Assembly (NCBI GenBank): GCA_900549245.1
Contig: URNQ01000101.1
Location: 1-6,818 of the forward strand
DNA from: an uncultured Collinsella sp.
Lineage (GTDB): Bacteria > Actinomycetota > Coriobacteriia > Coriobacteriales > Coriobacteriaceae
DNA length: 6,818 nucleotides
Reading direction: 5' to 3'
Below, piece after piece: positions 1 through 5,958 of this stretch (positions are counted from its first letter, which is position 1; every line of letters begins with the position of its first letter). The position numbers and the translations under genes were made by a program. Under the pieces are notes generated by a model that worked only from the letters and a program-made list of their open reading frames with translations, was not told where the DNA came from and searched no databases.

Positions 1-942
1 TGCCTCGATATCCTCGTAGGCGCGCAGACAGTCGTCGAACAGCGAGCGCGGCTCGGACAGCACCACGAGCGCCTTGCCGCTCACATGCGACAGCGGGCTC
101 ACGGTCTGGCCGTACATCACCGGCAAAAAGCGGTCGAGCTCGGGCGTGACGATGCGCGCATCCACCATCTCGAGCAGCGCCGCCAACTTGCTGTCGTCCT
201 GGCTGGCGCGGTAGAGCGCCACATGCATGTTGTGAACGGCGTCGTCGGTGAGTGCGAGCTCGCGACAGGGGAAGATCTCGATGCTGTCCTCGTTGCCGAT
301 GGTCTGGCCCGTTGAACTCACCATGCGGCGGATACGGTCGATCTCGTCGCCGAAAAACTCGATACGCACGGGCGCCTTTTCCTGTGCGGGAAACACCTCG
401 ACGGTGTCGCCGTGCACGCGGAACAGACCGGGTGCATCGGCGGCGCCGGCATTGGTGTAGCCCATGCCCACCAGGCGCTGCGGCACCTCGTCAAAAGGAA
501 TCTCCTCGCCCACCGCAAAAGTAGTGGACTCCCAGTAGCGGCTCTCGACCGGCGGCACGCAGCGCAGCAGTGCGCGGGCCGAGGCGACCATAATGCAGTT
601 GTCGCCGCGCACGATGCGCCCGAGTGCCTCGCAGCGCTGCGCCACCACGGCATCGTCGGGCGCCTGCTCGCGCCACGGATAGTCCTTGCGCTCGGGGAAG
701 CGGCACACGTGCGCCAGCCCCACATAGGCGGCAAGGCTGCGGGCGGCACGATCGGCCGCGTCCTCGCCGCTCACAATGTAGACCGTGGGGCGCGGACGGC
801 GCGCAAACTGGGCGGCGGCCATAAGCGTGCGACCCGACTGAGACACGGCCAGCGTCACGTCCTCGCCAGAATCGAGCCCGGCCTCGACGGTCTGCAGCGC
901 CTCGGCAGTGTAGAGCTGCGCGGCTATACGGTGAATGAGCAT
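1..942 (-). CDS. mfd: Transcription-repair coupling factor Mfd, amino-terminal part (3' end outside window)
   Basis: Mfd recognises RNA polymerase stalled at DNA lesions, pushes it off with its translocase motor and recruits UvrA for nucleotide excision repair. Only the first 314 codons are here; the reading frame is open to the window edge. They cover the UvrB-like amino-terminal module. Residues 1-130 form a degenerate nucleotide-binding fold: the place of a Walker A reads SQSGRTL, with no GKT/S, as is usual for Mfd. The stretch YPWREQAPDD (89-98) followed by AQRCEAL fits the Mfd/UvrB fold. Residues 171-202 hold the shared signature PGLFRVHGDTVEVFP then PVRIEFFGDEID. UvrB is less likely because the UvrB amino terminus with its intact Walker A is absent, and the segment near 288-304 (SGKALVVLSEPRSLFDD) reads like Mfd. 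The ATG at 940-942 has GGAGG (949-953) six bases upstream. The motor domain and the RNA polymerase-binding domain are not visible. Confidence 0.92.
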   Translation of the reverse strand, partial: MLIHRIAAQLYTAEALQTVEAGLDSGEDVTLAVSQSGRTLMAAAQFARRPRPTVYIVSGEDAADRAARSLAAYVGLAHVCRFPERKDYPWREQAPDDAVVAQRCEALGRIVRGDNCIMVASARALLRCVPPVESRYWESTTFAVGEEIPFDEVPQRLVGMGYTNAGAADAPGLFRVHGDTVEVFPAQEKAPVRIEFFGDEIDRIRRMVSSTGQTIGNEDSIEIFPCRELALTDDAVHNMHVALYRASQDDSKLAALLEMVDARIVTPELDRFLPVMYGQTVSPLSHVSGKALVVLSEPRSLFDDCLRAYEDIEA

Positions 943-948
943 GCTGTT

Positions 949-953
949 CCTCC
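949..953 (-). promoter_or_regulatory. Ribosome binding site of mfd
   Basis: GGAGG on the minus strand, six bases before the ATG at 942. It supports this start over upstream in-frame TTG codons (for example at 961-963), which have no comparable site. Confidence 0.75.
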
Positions 954-967
954 GGCATCGCAACGCC

Positions 968-995
968 AAAAGCCCGCCGGGGCAAGCTCGGCGGG
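968..995 (-). terminator. GC-only hairpin with short T tail in the mfd leader
   Basis: On the minus strand CCCGCCG (989-995) pairs perfectly with CGGCGGG (973-979) around a nine-base loop, followed by CTTTT (968-972). The shape is that of an intrinsic terminator reading out of nth. However, the T run ends only 26 bases before the mfd start codon, leaving no room for a promoter between. It may instead be an attenuator inside an mfd leader, or a partial terminator allowing nth-to-mfd read-through. Confidence 0.5.
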
Positions 996-1069
996 TCGTA
1001 CGTCAAATACATTGTCTGTCATGGTAGCGCATGGAGAGAACTCCGGCTCAAGGGCAAACCCGGCCCCGC

Positions 1070-1094
1070 AAAAAACGCCAGACGAAGATGCGTT
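1070..1094 (-). terminator. Weak terminator-like hairpin just after nth
   Basis: Just past the nth stop codon, minus-strand AACGC (1090-1094) can pair with GCGTT (1074-1078) around an eleven-base loop, and a run of six T follows (1070-1075). The stem has only five pairs and its last two share the T run, so termination would be inefficient at best. The position is right for nth. Confidence 0.35.
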
Positions 1095-1099
1095 CCGCC

Positions 1100-1765
1100 C
1101 TACCCCGTCACGCGCACGCTGGGGCACAAATCTGCCAGCGGACACTCGCCGCACTTGGGTTTGCGGGCGTCGCAGATCTCGCGACCAAAGGTAATCCACT
1201 GATGGTTGACCGACTCCCAATACTCGTGCGGCAAAATCTTGAGCAGATCCTGCTCGGTCTTGAGCGGCTCCTTGGCATGCGTCTTGGGACTCAACATCAG
1301 GCGGTGCGCAATGCGGTTGACGTGCGTGTCCACCGCAATGCCCTCCACGATGCCATACCCCACGTTGAGCACGATGTTCGCCGTCTTGCGTCCCACGCCC
1401 GGCAGCTTTACAAGCTCCTTCATGTCGGCCGGTACCTCGCCGCCATAGTCGGCGACGATCATCTGCGCGGCCTCGACGGCATGTTTGGCTTTGCTCTTGT
1501 AGAAGCCGAGTGACTTGATGGTGTCTGCCACGTCAGCCACGCTCGCCCCGGCCATGGCCTCGGGCGTGGGCCACTGGGCAAACAGCCGCGGCGTCACCTT
1601 GTTGACCTGCGCGTCGGTCGTTTGCGCCGAGAGTAGCACCGCGATCAGCAGGCGGAAGGGATTCTCGTGGTCCAAAAAGCACTCGACCGGGCCATAGCGA
1701 CGGTTGAGGCGCTCGCACACCTCGATGGCGCGCTCGCGCTTGGCGGCATTGGTCTCGCGTGGCAT
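1100..1765 (-). CDS. nth: Endonuclease III, DNA glycosylase/AP lyase
   Basis: Endonuclease III removes oxidised pyrimidines from DNA and cleaves the abasic strand, starting base excision repair in the cytoplasm. The 221-residue length is typical of the family. The helix-hairpin-helix motif LPGVGRKTAN lies at residues 121-130 with the catalytic lysine K127. The catalytic aspartate is D146 in VDTHV. The carboxyl end carries the iron-sulfur cluster ligands C198, C205, C208 and C214 in the canonical C-x6-C-x2-C-x5-C spacing. All key residues are intact, so the enzyme should be active. The ATG at 1763-1765 has GAGGAG (1771-1776) five bases upstream. The gene starts 31 bases after the annotated stop of the ABC exporter with no terminator between, so the two are probably one transcript. 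In some lengths of the upstream G tract the exporter would end right at the nth ribosome site. Confidence 0.97.
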   Translation of the reverse strand: MPRETNAAKRERAIEVCERLNRRYGPVECFLDHENPFRLLIAVLLSAQTTDAQVNKVTPRLFAQWPTPEAMAGASVADVADTIKSLGFYKSKAKHAVEAAQMIVADYGGEVPADMKELVKLPGVGRKTANIVLNVGYGIVEGIAVDTHVNRIAHRLMLSPKTHAKEPLKTEQDLLKILPHEYWESVNHQWITFGREICDARKPKCGECPLADLCPSVRVTG

Positions 1766-1796
1766 AACGACTCCTCAGCTCAACGGCACAATAAAC

Positions 1797-3665
1797 TTAT
1801 GGGCACAATTGTCCCACGTCCGAGACGCTTACGCCTCCAAGAATGCGCCGGTCTGACGGCTCCACAGGCTCCCCCCCCCCCCCCCCCCCCCCCCCCGTGG
1901 CCATCGCGTACTCGCCACCCGCCTCGACGAGCTGCGCATGCGTGCCGTCCTCGACAATCTCACCATCGGCCAGCACCACAATGCGGTCGAGCGCCGCCAC
2001 GGTGGACAGGCGGTGCGCCACCACAATGGAGGTACGTCCACGCATCAGGTTTTCGAGCGCCTCCTGCACCAGCGCCTCGGACTCGCTGTCCAGGGCAGAG
2101 GTCGCCTCGTCGAGCACTAGAATCGGCGCGTCGGTTAGGATGGCGCGGGCGATGGCCACGCGCTGGCGTTGGCCGCCCGAAAGCTTGACGCCGCGCTCGC
2201 CCACCATGGTGTCAAAGCCACGGGGCAATCGGTCGATAAACTCCAGGGCATTGGCCAGGCGCGCGGCTTCGCGAATCTGCTCATCAGTGGCGTTGGGACG
2301 ACCGTAGGCAATGTTTTCGCGAATGGAGCGATGGAACAGCAGCGCTTCCTGCGGCACGTAGGCAACCTGGCGGCGCAGGCTCTGCTGCGTGCAGCGCGAG
2401 ACATCCTGACCGTCCACGAGCACGCGGCCGCCCTGGACATCGTCCAGGCGCAGCAGCAGCTTGGTGAGCGTCGTCTTACCCGAGCCCGATTTGCCCACCA
2501 GGCCCACGCGCTGGCCCGCCGCCACATGAAGTGTCAGGTCATCGAACACGTTCTCGCCCGCCGCAGCGTCACGGTACGCAAAGCTCAGGTGCTCAAAATC
2601 AATCGCGCCCTCGCTCACCTTGAGCTCGGGGGCATCCGGGTCGTCTGCCACCAAGCGTGGCTCGTCCAGCACGCGCGTCATCTCGGCCGCATCGCCCAAA
2701 GCGCGGTTGATACGCTGCATCATGGAACTCACGTAGTTCAGGCGCATGGTGAGGTTATAGGTGTAGGTAAAGATCATGACGAGCGAGCCCGCCGAGATGC
2801 CAAACCACGCGTTGCCGCCCGCCACGAACACACTCACCACGGCCATGGTGATGACGATAAGGCCCGAAGTCGTAAAGTTGCGCTGCATCATGGCGTGCAT
2901 CGAAACCGTCTCGGCATCGCGTGCGGCGCGGTCGGCGGTATCGAACAGGTCGCGCTCAAAGTCCTCGCGCCCACAGGTCTTGACGGCCAGAATGTTCGTG
3001 ACCGCGTCGGAAAGCACGCCCGACAGCTTGTTCTGCGCGGCGGACGTCGCGGCCGAAAGCGGCATGATGCGCTTGTACATAAGCCAGACAAACGCGATGT
3101 AGATGACCATAATGCCCACCAGGATCACGGTAAATGTGGGCACCACCGGGGCGAGCGCCGCCACCGTGCAGACCACCGAAGTGATAGTGGGGATAAGCGA
3201 ATACACCGTCACGTCGACCAAGCCCGTGTAGCCGCTCATAAAACGGCTTGTCTGGCTCACAAGCGATCCGCCAAAGCGGCTGGTATGGAATGTCATGGAT
3301 TGGTTGGAGAGCGTGTCGAAGCACAGACGCGCCAGGTGATAGTTGCCCGCAATCTCGAGCTTGTAGACGGTGTAGTCCTGCAGCTTGGAGAGGATCTGGC
3401 CTGCCAAGTTGACGAGCACGAGCGCTAGGATATAGGGGCCGAAGACCTCAAACACCTGGTCACCCGCCACGGGGCCGGCCTGGACGCGGTCGACGATGAG
3501 GGCCATCACGTAGGTGTTGGCAAACGTGAGCAAAAAGATGTAGCCCGCCGACGAGAACACCGAGAGAAAGACGATCAGCGGCTGCGTGCGCGTGACGTCC
3601 CAAAAACGCTGCAGCGTGCGGCGCACGGTGGAGCGTTTGAGCGGACTGGTGCTTCTCTGAGACAT
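1797..3665 (-). CDS. ABC exporter half-transporter (fused membrane and ATPase domains), carboxyl end altered by a poly-G tract
   Basis: This is an MsbA/LmrA-type exporter subunit in the cytoplasmic membrane; the substrate cannot be told from sequence. The 622 residues comprise a six-helix membrane domain (hydrophobic spans near 30-55, 75-95, 153-175, 178-198, 266-285 and 288-305) and an ATPase domain from about 355. Visible motifs are Walker A GKSGSGKTT (391-399), Q-loop Q439, signature LSGGQ (495-499), Walker B ILVLDE with catalytic E520, D-loop SALD (523-526) and switch H551. All are intact. No partner subunit is adjacent, so a homodimer or a distant partner is inferred. The ATG at 3663-3665 is preferred over one 12 codons upstream because AAAGGAAG lies just before it. 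After ...GGEYAMAT come eight glycines from a 26-base G run, then a 24-residue tail without family resemblance. In another frame the expected-looking tail SLWSRQTGAFLEA ends at 1829. The displayed carboxyl terminus is therefore doubtful. Confidence 0.93.
   Translation of the reverse strand: MSQRSTSPLKRSTVRRTLQRFWDVTRTQPLIVFLSVFSSAGYIFLLTFANTYVMALIVDRVQAGPVAGDQVFEVFGPYILALVLVNLAGQILSKLQDYTVYKLEIAGNYHLARLCFDTLSNQSMTFHTSRFGGSLVSQTSRFMSGYTGLVDVTVYSLIPTITSVVCTVAALAPVVPTFTVILVGIMVIYIAFVWLMYKRIMPLSAATSAAQNKLSGVLSDAVTNILAVKTCGREDFERDLFDTADRAARDAETVSMHAMMQRNFTTSGLIVITMAVVSVFVAGGNAWFGISAGSLVMIFTYTYNLTMRLNYVSSMMQRINRALGDAAEMTRVLDEPRLVADDPDAPELKVSEGAIDFEHLSFAYRDAAAGENVFDDLTLHVAAGQRVGLVGKSGSGKTTLTKLLLRLDDVQGGRVLVDGQDVSRCTQQSLRRQVAYVPQEALLFHRSIRENIAYGRPNATDEQIREAARLANALEFIDRLPRGFDTMVGERGVKLSGGQRQRVAIARAILTDAPILVLDEATSALDSESEALVQEALENLMRGRTSIVVAHRLSTVAALDRIVVLADGEIVEDGTHAQLVEAGGEYAMATGGGGGGGGEPVEPSDRRILGGVSVSDVGQLCP
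1829..1870 (-). other. Alternate-frame carboxyl terminus of the ABC exporter
   Basis: Immediately after the poly-G tract, one frame away from the displayed gene, the minus strand encodes SLWSRQTGAFLEA and then TAA (1829-1831). From family knowledge, exporters of this type often end in tyrosine-alanine, a short spacer, then LW-x-x-QTG-x-F-L. This frame therefore looks like the native end, reached if the tract had 25 or 28 G instead of 26. Confidence 0.65.
1871..1896 (-). repeat. Uninterrupted 26-base poly-G (coding strand) homopolymer
   Basis: Twenty-six consecutive C on the plus strand are read as G in the ABC exporter gene, giving eight glycine GGG codons. The run sits between the last conserved exporter residues and the stop. 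Such tracts are prone to slipped-strand length change and can form G-quadruplex structures in mRNA. The three possible registers give three different carboxyl tails: 24 residues (26 G, as shown), 13 residues (25 or 28 G), or about 30 residues ending at 1780 (27 G). A sequencing or assembly artefact is a serious rival explanation. Confidence 0.95.
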
Positions 3666-3668
3666 GGG

Positions 3669-3676
3669 CTTCCTTT
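3669..3676 (-). promoter_or_regulatory. Ribosome binding site deciding the ABC exporter start
   Basis: AAAGGAAG on the minus strand, three bases before the ATG at 3665. It sits inside the longer open frame that begins at 3701. The upstream ATG instead begins a small hairpin (GGCG-TTT-CGCC at 3689-3699) and has no such purine-rich site. Confidence 0.7.
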
Positions 3677-3711
3677 CGCGTCTGATAGGGCGAAACGCCA
3701 TTGTTGCACAT

Positions 3712-3725
3712 TGAAGCGCACTTCA
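3712..3725 (-). promoter_or_regulatory. Near-palindrome upstream of the ABC exporter, possible operator
   Basis: TGAAGCGCACTTCA is an inverted repeat with perfect five-base arms (TGAAG/CTTCA) and one mismatched pair in the centre. It lies 46 bases before the exporter start and 16 bases after the rmuC terminator, where the exporter promoter must be. I see no convincing -35/-10 pair. Repressor binding is inference only. Confidence 0.35.
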
Positions 3726-3740
3726 GGCAAGCACGATGCG

Positions 3741-3779
3741 AAAAGCAGCGGGGCACCCGCGTTTACACCGGCGCCCCGC
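3741..3779 (-). terminator. Intrinsic terminator after rmuC
   Basis: Minus strand: GCGGGGCGCC (3770-3779) pairs with GGTGCCCCGC (3748-3757) over ten pairs including one G-U, with a twelve-base loop. TGC and then four T (3741-3744) follow. It begins 12 bases past the rmuC stop codon and separates rmuC from the ABC exporter gene. Confidence 0.8.
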
Positions 3780-3791
3780 CGTCAGATGCAG

Positions 3792-5147
3792 CTAGTCCTC
3801 GTCTTTTTGGCCTGCGAGCAGCTCCGCGGATGTGAGCCCCAAAATCTCATCGGCTTGGTCGGCATCCTCCAGCGCGTCGATGTCCTTGAGCTTGCGCTCC
3901 ATGACGTTGGTGCGCGTGGTAATGATGCCCTCGACCGTTTTGCCCGCGGTCTCGATCTGCTGCTGGGCGCGGCGCAGCGCCGCCTGATAGCGCGGCAGCT
4001 CGGCCTTGACGGCGGAGAGCACGCGCAGCACGTCGTCGGTACGTTTTTGCAGCCTAAACGTCTGGTAGCTCATCTGCAGGCTGTTGAGAATGGCGGCCAT
4101 GGTGGTGGGACCGGCTACGTTGACGTGATAGTCGCGGCCCAGGATCTCGATAAGCCCGGGGCGGCTGACGATCTCGGCGTACAGCCCCTCAAACGGCACG
4201 AACATGATGCCAAAGTTGGTCGTTGCCGGCACACTCAGGTACTTTTCGCAGATGTCCTTGGCCTCGCGTTTCACCATCATATCGAGCGTCTTGCGCGCTG
4301 CGGCGACGGCCTCAGCGTCACCAGACTCCTGGGCGTCGAGCAGATGCTCGTACGCGTCGCCCGGAAACTTGGAGTCAATCGGCAGCAGCACGGGGTCGCC
4401 CTCGTCCACCGGCAGCCTGACAGCAAACTCAACGCGTTCCGAGGCGCCGGGCTTGGTGGCGACGTTTTCCATATACTGATCGGGCGTGAGGATGTCCGCC
4501 AGGATTGCACCCAGCTGCACCTCGCCCAAAATGCCACGCGCCTTGACATTGCCCAGCACGCGCTTAAGGTCGCCCACGCCGGTGGCGATAGACTGCATGT
4601 CGCCCAGGCCCTTGTACACGGCCTCGAGCTGGTCGCTCACCTGCTTAAACGATGCCGACAGTCGGTCATTGAGCGTGCGAGAGAGCTTCTCGTCCACCGT
4701 CGCACGCATTTGGTCGAGCTGCACGTTGTTGTCTTTGCGGATGGCGCCCAGCTGAGCATCGACCGTCTCGCGCACCTTGTCCAGGCGATGCTCGATGCCT
4801 TCGCGGTTGGCGCCAAGCTGTTGGGCCGTCTCGCGGCGCAGGTCATCCATACGGTCGCCGGCCTGCGAGAACTCGCGCGCAATGGTCAGGTAGCGTTGCT
4901 GCTCTACGGCGGCGTCGGTCGTCTGCTGCTGCGCGATGGCATTTGCCGTGCGGCGGGTTTCGGCCAACGCGACGTTCAGGGTGTCGAGCGTGCTGTTGGC
5001 CTGCTCGAGCGCTGCCAGCGTTTCCGCGCTACTGTCGCCACGCTCCCGCAGCTCGGCACGCAGGCTCTTGAGCTGGAGGGCGCAAGCCACAGCAACCCCC
5101 ACCGCCACCAAGGCAATCACAACAAGCGCAATATCAATAGCAGACAT
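3792..5147 (-). CDS. rmuC: RmuC-family DNA recombination protein, membrane-anchored
   Basis: RmuC proteins limit rearrangement at inverted repeats and are thought to act as nuclease-like factors; the biochemical role is not firmly established. The 451 residues begin with a hydrophobic anchor (about 5-25), then a long Gln/Glu/Arg-rich coiled coil (about 26-195), then the RmuC domain. Family-typical stretches are NVKARGILGEVQL (200-212), LLPIDSKFP (254-262), IMFVPFEGLYAEI (314-326) and PTTMAAILNSL (347-357). The length is close to the 475 residues of the E. coli protein. I chose the ATG at 5145-5147 over a TTG at 5180, because it places the membrane anchor at the amino terminus. GGCGGAG precedes it, although only three bases separate GGAG from the ATG, which is short. 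No terminator separates it from the small membrane protein gene upstream (123-base gap), so the two may share a transcript; a strong terminator follows. Confidence 0.95.
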   Translation of the reverse strand: MSAIDIALVVIALVAVGVAVACALQLKSLRAELRERGDSSAETLAALEQANSTLDTLNVALAETRRTANAIAQQQTTDAAVEQQRYLTIAREFSQAGDRMDDLRRETAQQLGANREGIEHRLDKVRETVDAQLGAIRKDNNVQLDQMRATVDEKLSRTLNDRLSASFKQVSDQLEAVYKGLGDMQSIATGVGDLKRVLGNVKARGILGEVQLGAILADILTPDQYMENVATKPGASERVEFAVRLPVDEGDPVLLPIDSKFPGDAYEHLLDAQESGDAEAVAAARKTLDMMVKREAKDICEKYLSVPATTNFGIMFVPFEGLYAEIVSRPGLIEILGRDYHVNVAGPTTMAAILNSLQMSYQTFRLQKRTDDVLRVLSAVKAELPRYQAALRRAQQQIETAGKTVEGIITTRTNVMERKLKDIDALEDADQADEILGLTSAELLAGQKDED

Positions 5148-5165
5148 AAACTCCGCCCAACAAAC

Positions 5166-5233
5166 CCAATCGAGCACCAATCAAAACCGCGATCAATCTT
5201 ACCCTGTCAAACGCAGCTCATGTCCAATCGAGC
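5166..5233. repeat. Direct repeat of a 10-mer in the rmuC upstream gap
   Basis: CCAATCGAGC occurs at 5166-5175 and again at 5224-5233 on the plus strand, 58 bases apart, flanking the promoter-like boxes of rmuC. It may be chance or paired binding sites. Confidence 0.35.
5196..5210 (-). promoter_or_regulatory. Possible promoter elements upstream of rmuC
   Basis: On the minus strand a perfect TTGACA (5205-5210) and a -10-like TAAGAT (5196-5201) lie 49-63 bases before the rmuC ATG. They are too close to be used together. TTGACA would need a weak -10 near TTTTGA, while TAAGAT would need TGGACA about 19 bases upstream. rmuC may have its own promoter here, but the boxes are ambiguous. Confidence 0.3.
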
Positions 5234-5270
5234 GCAGACAAGTTACCTTTGCGCTATGGGTGCTGGTCCG

Positions 5271-5705
5271 CTAGCTCTCCCAGCTGGCGCGGATGGTTGC
5301 TGCGACATCCCCCAAGCGCTGACCAAGAGCTGCCAAGTGCTGAAGTACCTCATTGGGCGAGGCGCCGTTGAGGATGCACGTGAGGGCATACGACGCCAGA
5401 AAGATGGCCGCAAGCCCCAACGGGATGAGCACGATCATCGCCAATGTGCGCAGGCGCTGGCCCAAACGGCGGCGGCGCGCGCGGCGTTTGTCGAACGCGA
5501 GCTCCTGCGCATATGAATCTTGCTGTACGGAATAGGCCTCTGGCGCCGATTCACACCCGGGCACAGCTGCAGGTACAGCAGCGGGCACGACATTTTGCGC
5601 AAAGGGCTGGGCTGCCGCCCCTTGCATTTGCATCTCCATGAGTCGTTGCTGCTGACGCAGCATGCGCTCAGCTTGCTGCTGCGGAGTCTCAAGAAACAGA
5701 TCCAT
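5271..5705 (-). CDS. Unrecognised Gln-rich protein with one transmembrane segment
   Basis: I do not recognise this 144-residue protein. Residues 1-30 are rich in Gln, Met and Arg and look helical, possibly coiled coil. Residues 31-65 are Ala/Pro-rich and likely disordered, with a PAAVPAAVPG repeat. A strongly basic patch RRARRRR (74-80) precedes one membrane helix (about 86-112), and a short helical tail follows. The positive-inside rule puts the long amino-terminal part in the cytoplasm. There is no signal peptide, and C51 lacks a lipobox context. The ATG at 5703-5705 is chosen because GGAGG (5711-5715) lies five bases upstream; a TTG at 5717 would include that site. Codon use matches the neighbours. 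The gene lies 123 bases upstream of rmuC, with no visible terminator between. A shared transcript with membrane-bound RmuC is plausible, but a functional link is only inference. Confidence 0.8.
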   Translation of the reverse strand: MDLFLETPQQQAERMLRQQQRLMEMQMQGAAAQPFAQNVVPAAVPAAVPGCESAPEAYSVQQDSYAQELAFDKRRARRRRLGQRLRTLAMIVLIPLGLAAIFLASYALTCILNGASPNEVLQHLAALGQRLGDVAATIRASWES

Positions 5706-5710
5706 GCTGG

Positions 5711-5715
5711 CCTCC
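5711..5715 (-). promoter_or_regulatory. Ribosome binding site deciding the start of the Gln-rich membrane protein
   Basis: GGAGG on the minus strand, five bases before the ATG at 5705. It rules against the in-frame TTG at 5717, which would place this site inside the coding region. Confidence 0.75.
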
Positions 5716-5801
5716 AAAATCGGAGCATTCGACGCTTACGACCAGCATCCCGCACCGCCATGACCGCGACAACGCAATCGCCGGCAATAGCCACAAAGTT
5801 T

Positions 5802-5815
5802 CTTTTGCTCAAAAG
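5802..5815. repeat. Short palindrome in the leader
   Basis: CTTTTG-CT-CAAAAG, two perfect six-base arms with a two-base centre. As RNA the two-base loop is too tight, so the ends of the arms would open. On the minus strand it lies downstream of, and shares sequence with, the larger inverted repeat at 5822-5864. Confidence 0.5.
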
Positions 5816-5821
5816 CTGTCG

Positions 5822-5866
5822 AAAAGCTCAACAACTCCTCTACCAGCACTTTCTCTGAGCTTTTTT
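5822..5866 (+). repeat. Nine-base inverted repeat followed by a T run on the plus strand
   Basis: AAAAGCTCA (5822-5830) and TGAGCTTTT (5856-5864) are perfect inverted arms around 25 bases. On the plus strand the right arm continues into six T (5861-5866), so the shape is a plus-directed terminator. No plus-strand gene or promoter is visible upstream of it. It may instead be a fold in the minus-strand leader of the Gln-rich protein gene. Confidence 0.45.
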
Positions 5867-5958
5867 CGCCAGCGATCTTTTGGCCTTCCACCCTTACGCC
5901 AACTGACCAAAATCTAACCAAAAACTTGACGAAAATTGTGAAGACAGGGACCCCACAC

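Larger units (their letters stand above)
5706..5958 (-). other. Gene-free, relatively AT-rich leader with competing inverted repeats
   Basis: No supported gene lies here. As the minus strand runs from the terminator at 5959-5988 toward the small membrane protein gene, it should contain that gene's promoter and 5' leader. It has runs of A/T and loosely repeated TTTTGGT elements near 5900-5925, but no convincing -35/-10 pair. The clearest structure is at 5802-5866: AAAAGCTCA/TGAGCTTTT arms and a CTTTTG/CAAAAG palindrome that could compete with each other. An open frame running through from 6002 to 5736 crosses the terminator and shows no start signal, so it is not called. Confidence 0.5.

Noticed and set aside
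1..942. UvrB as the identity of the partial gene
   Set aside because: The RIEFFGDEID module is shared, but the UvrB-type beginning with an intact Walker A is missing and the fragment follows the Mfd amino-terminal order.
412..1194. 260-codon open frame on the plus strand across mfd and the nth end
   Set aside because: It crosses two genes and both hairpins, has no ribosome site and shows no recognisable domain.
1871..1896. Poly-C run as an assembly gap filler or vector artefact
   Set aside because: Not excluded, but the flanking DNA continues the same gene correctly on both sides, so no gap or foreign join is evident; kept as a rival explanation rather than the call.
2169..3428. 419-codon open frame on the plus strand opposite the ABC exporter
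   Set aside because: Antisense to an exporter with every ATPase motif intact; composition is typical of a shadow frame.
3666..3701. Twelve-codon upstream extension of the ABC exporter
   Set aside because: The ribosome site AAAGGAAG lies inside the extension and favours the ATG at 3665.
3711..5516. 601-codon open frame on the plus strand opposite rmuC and the small membrane protein gene
   Set aside because: It is antisense to two well-supported genes, its translation is rich in His, Arg, Gln and Leu without domains, and its openness follows from codon bias on the other strand.
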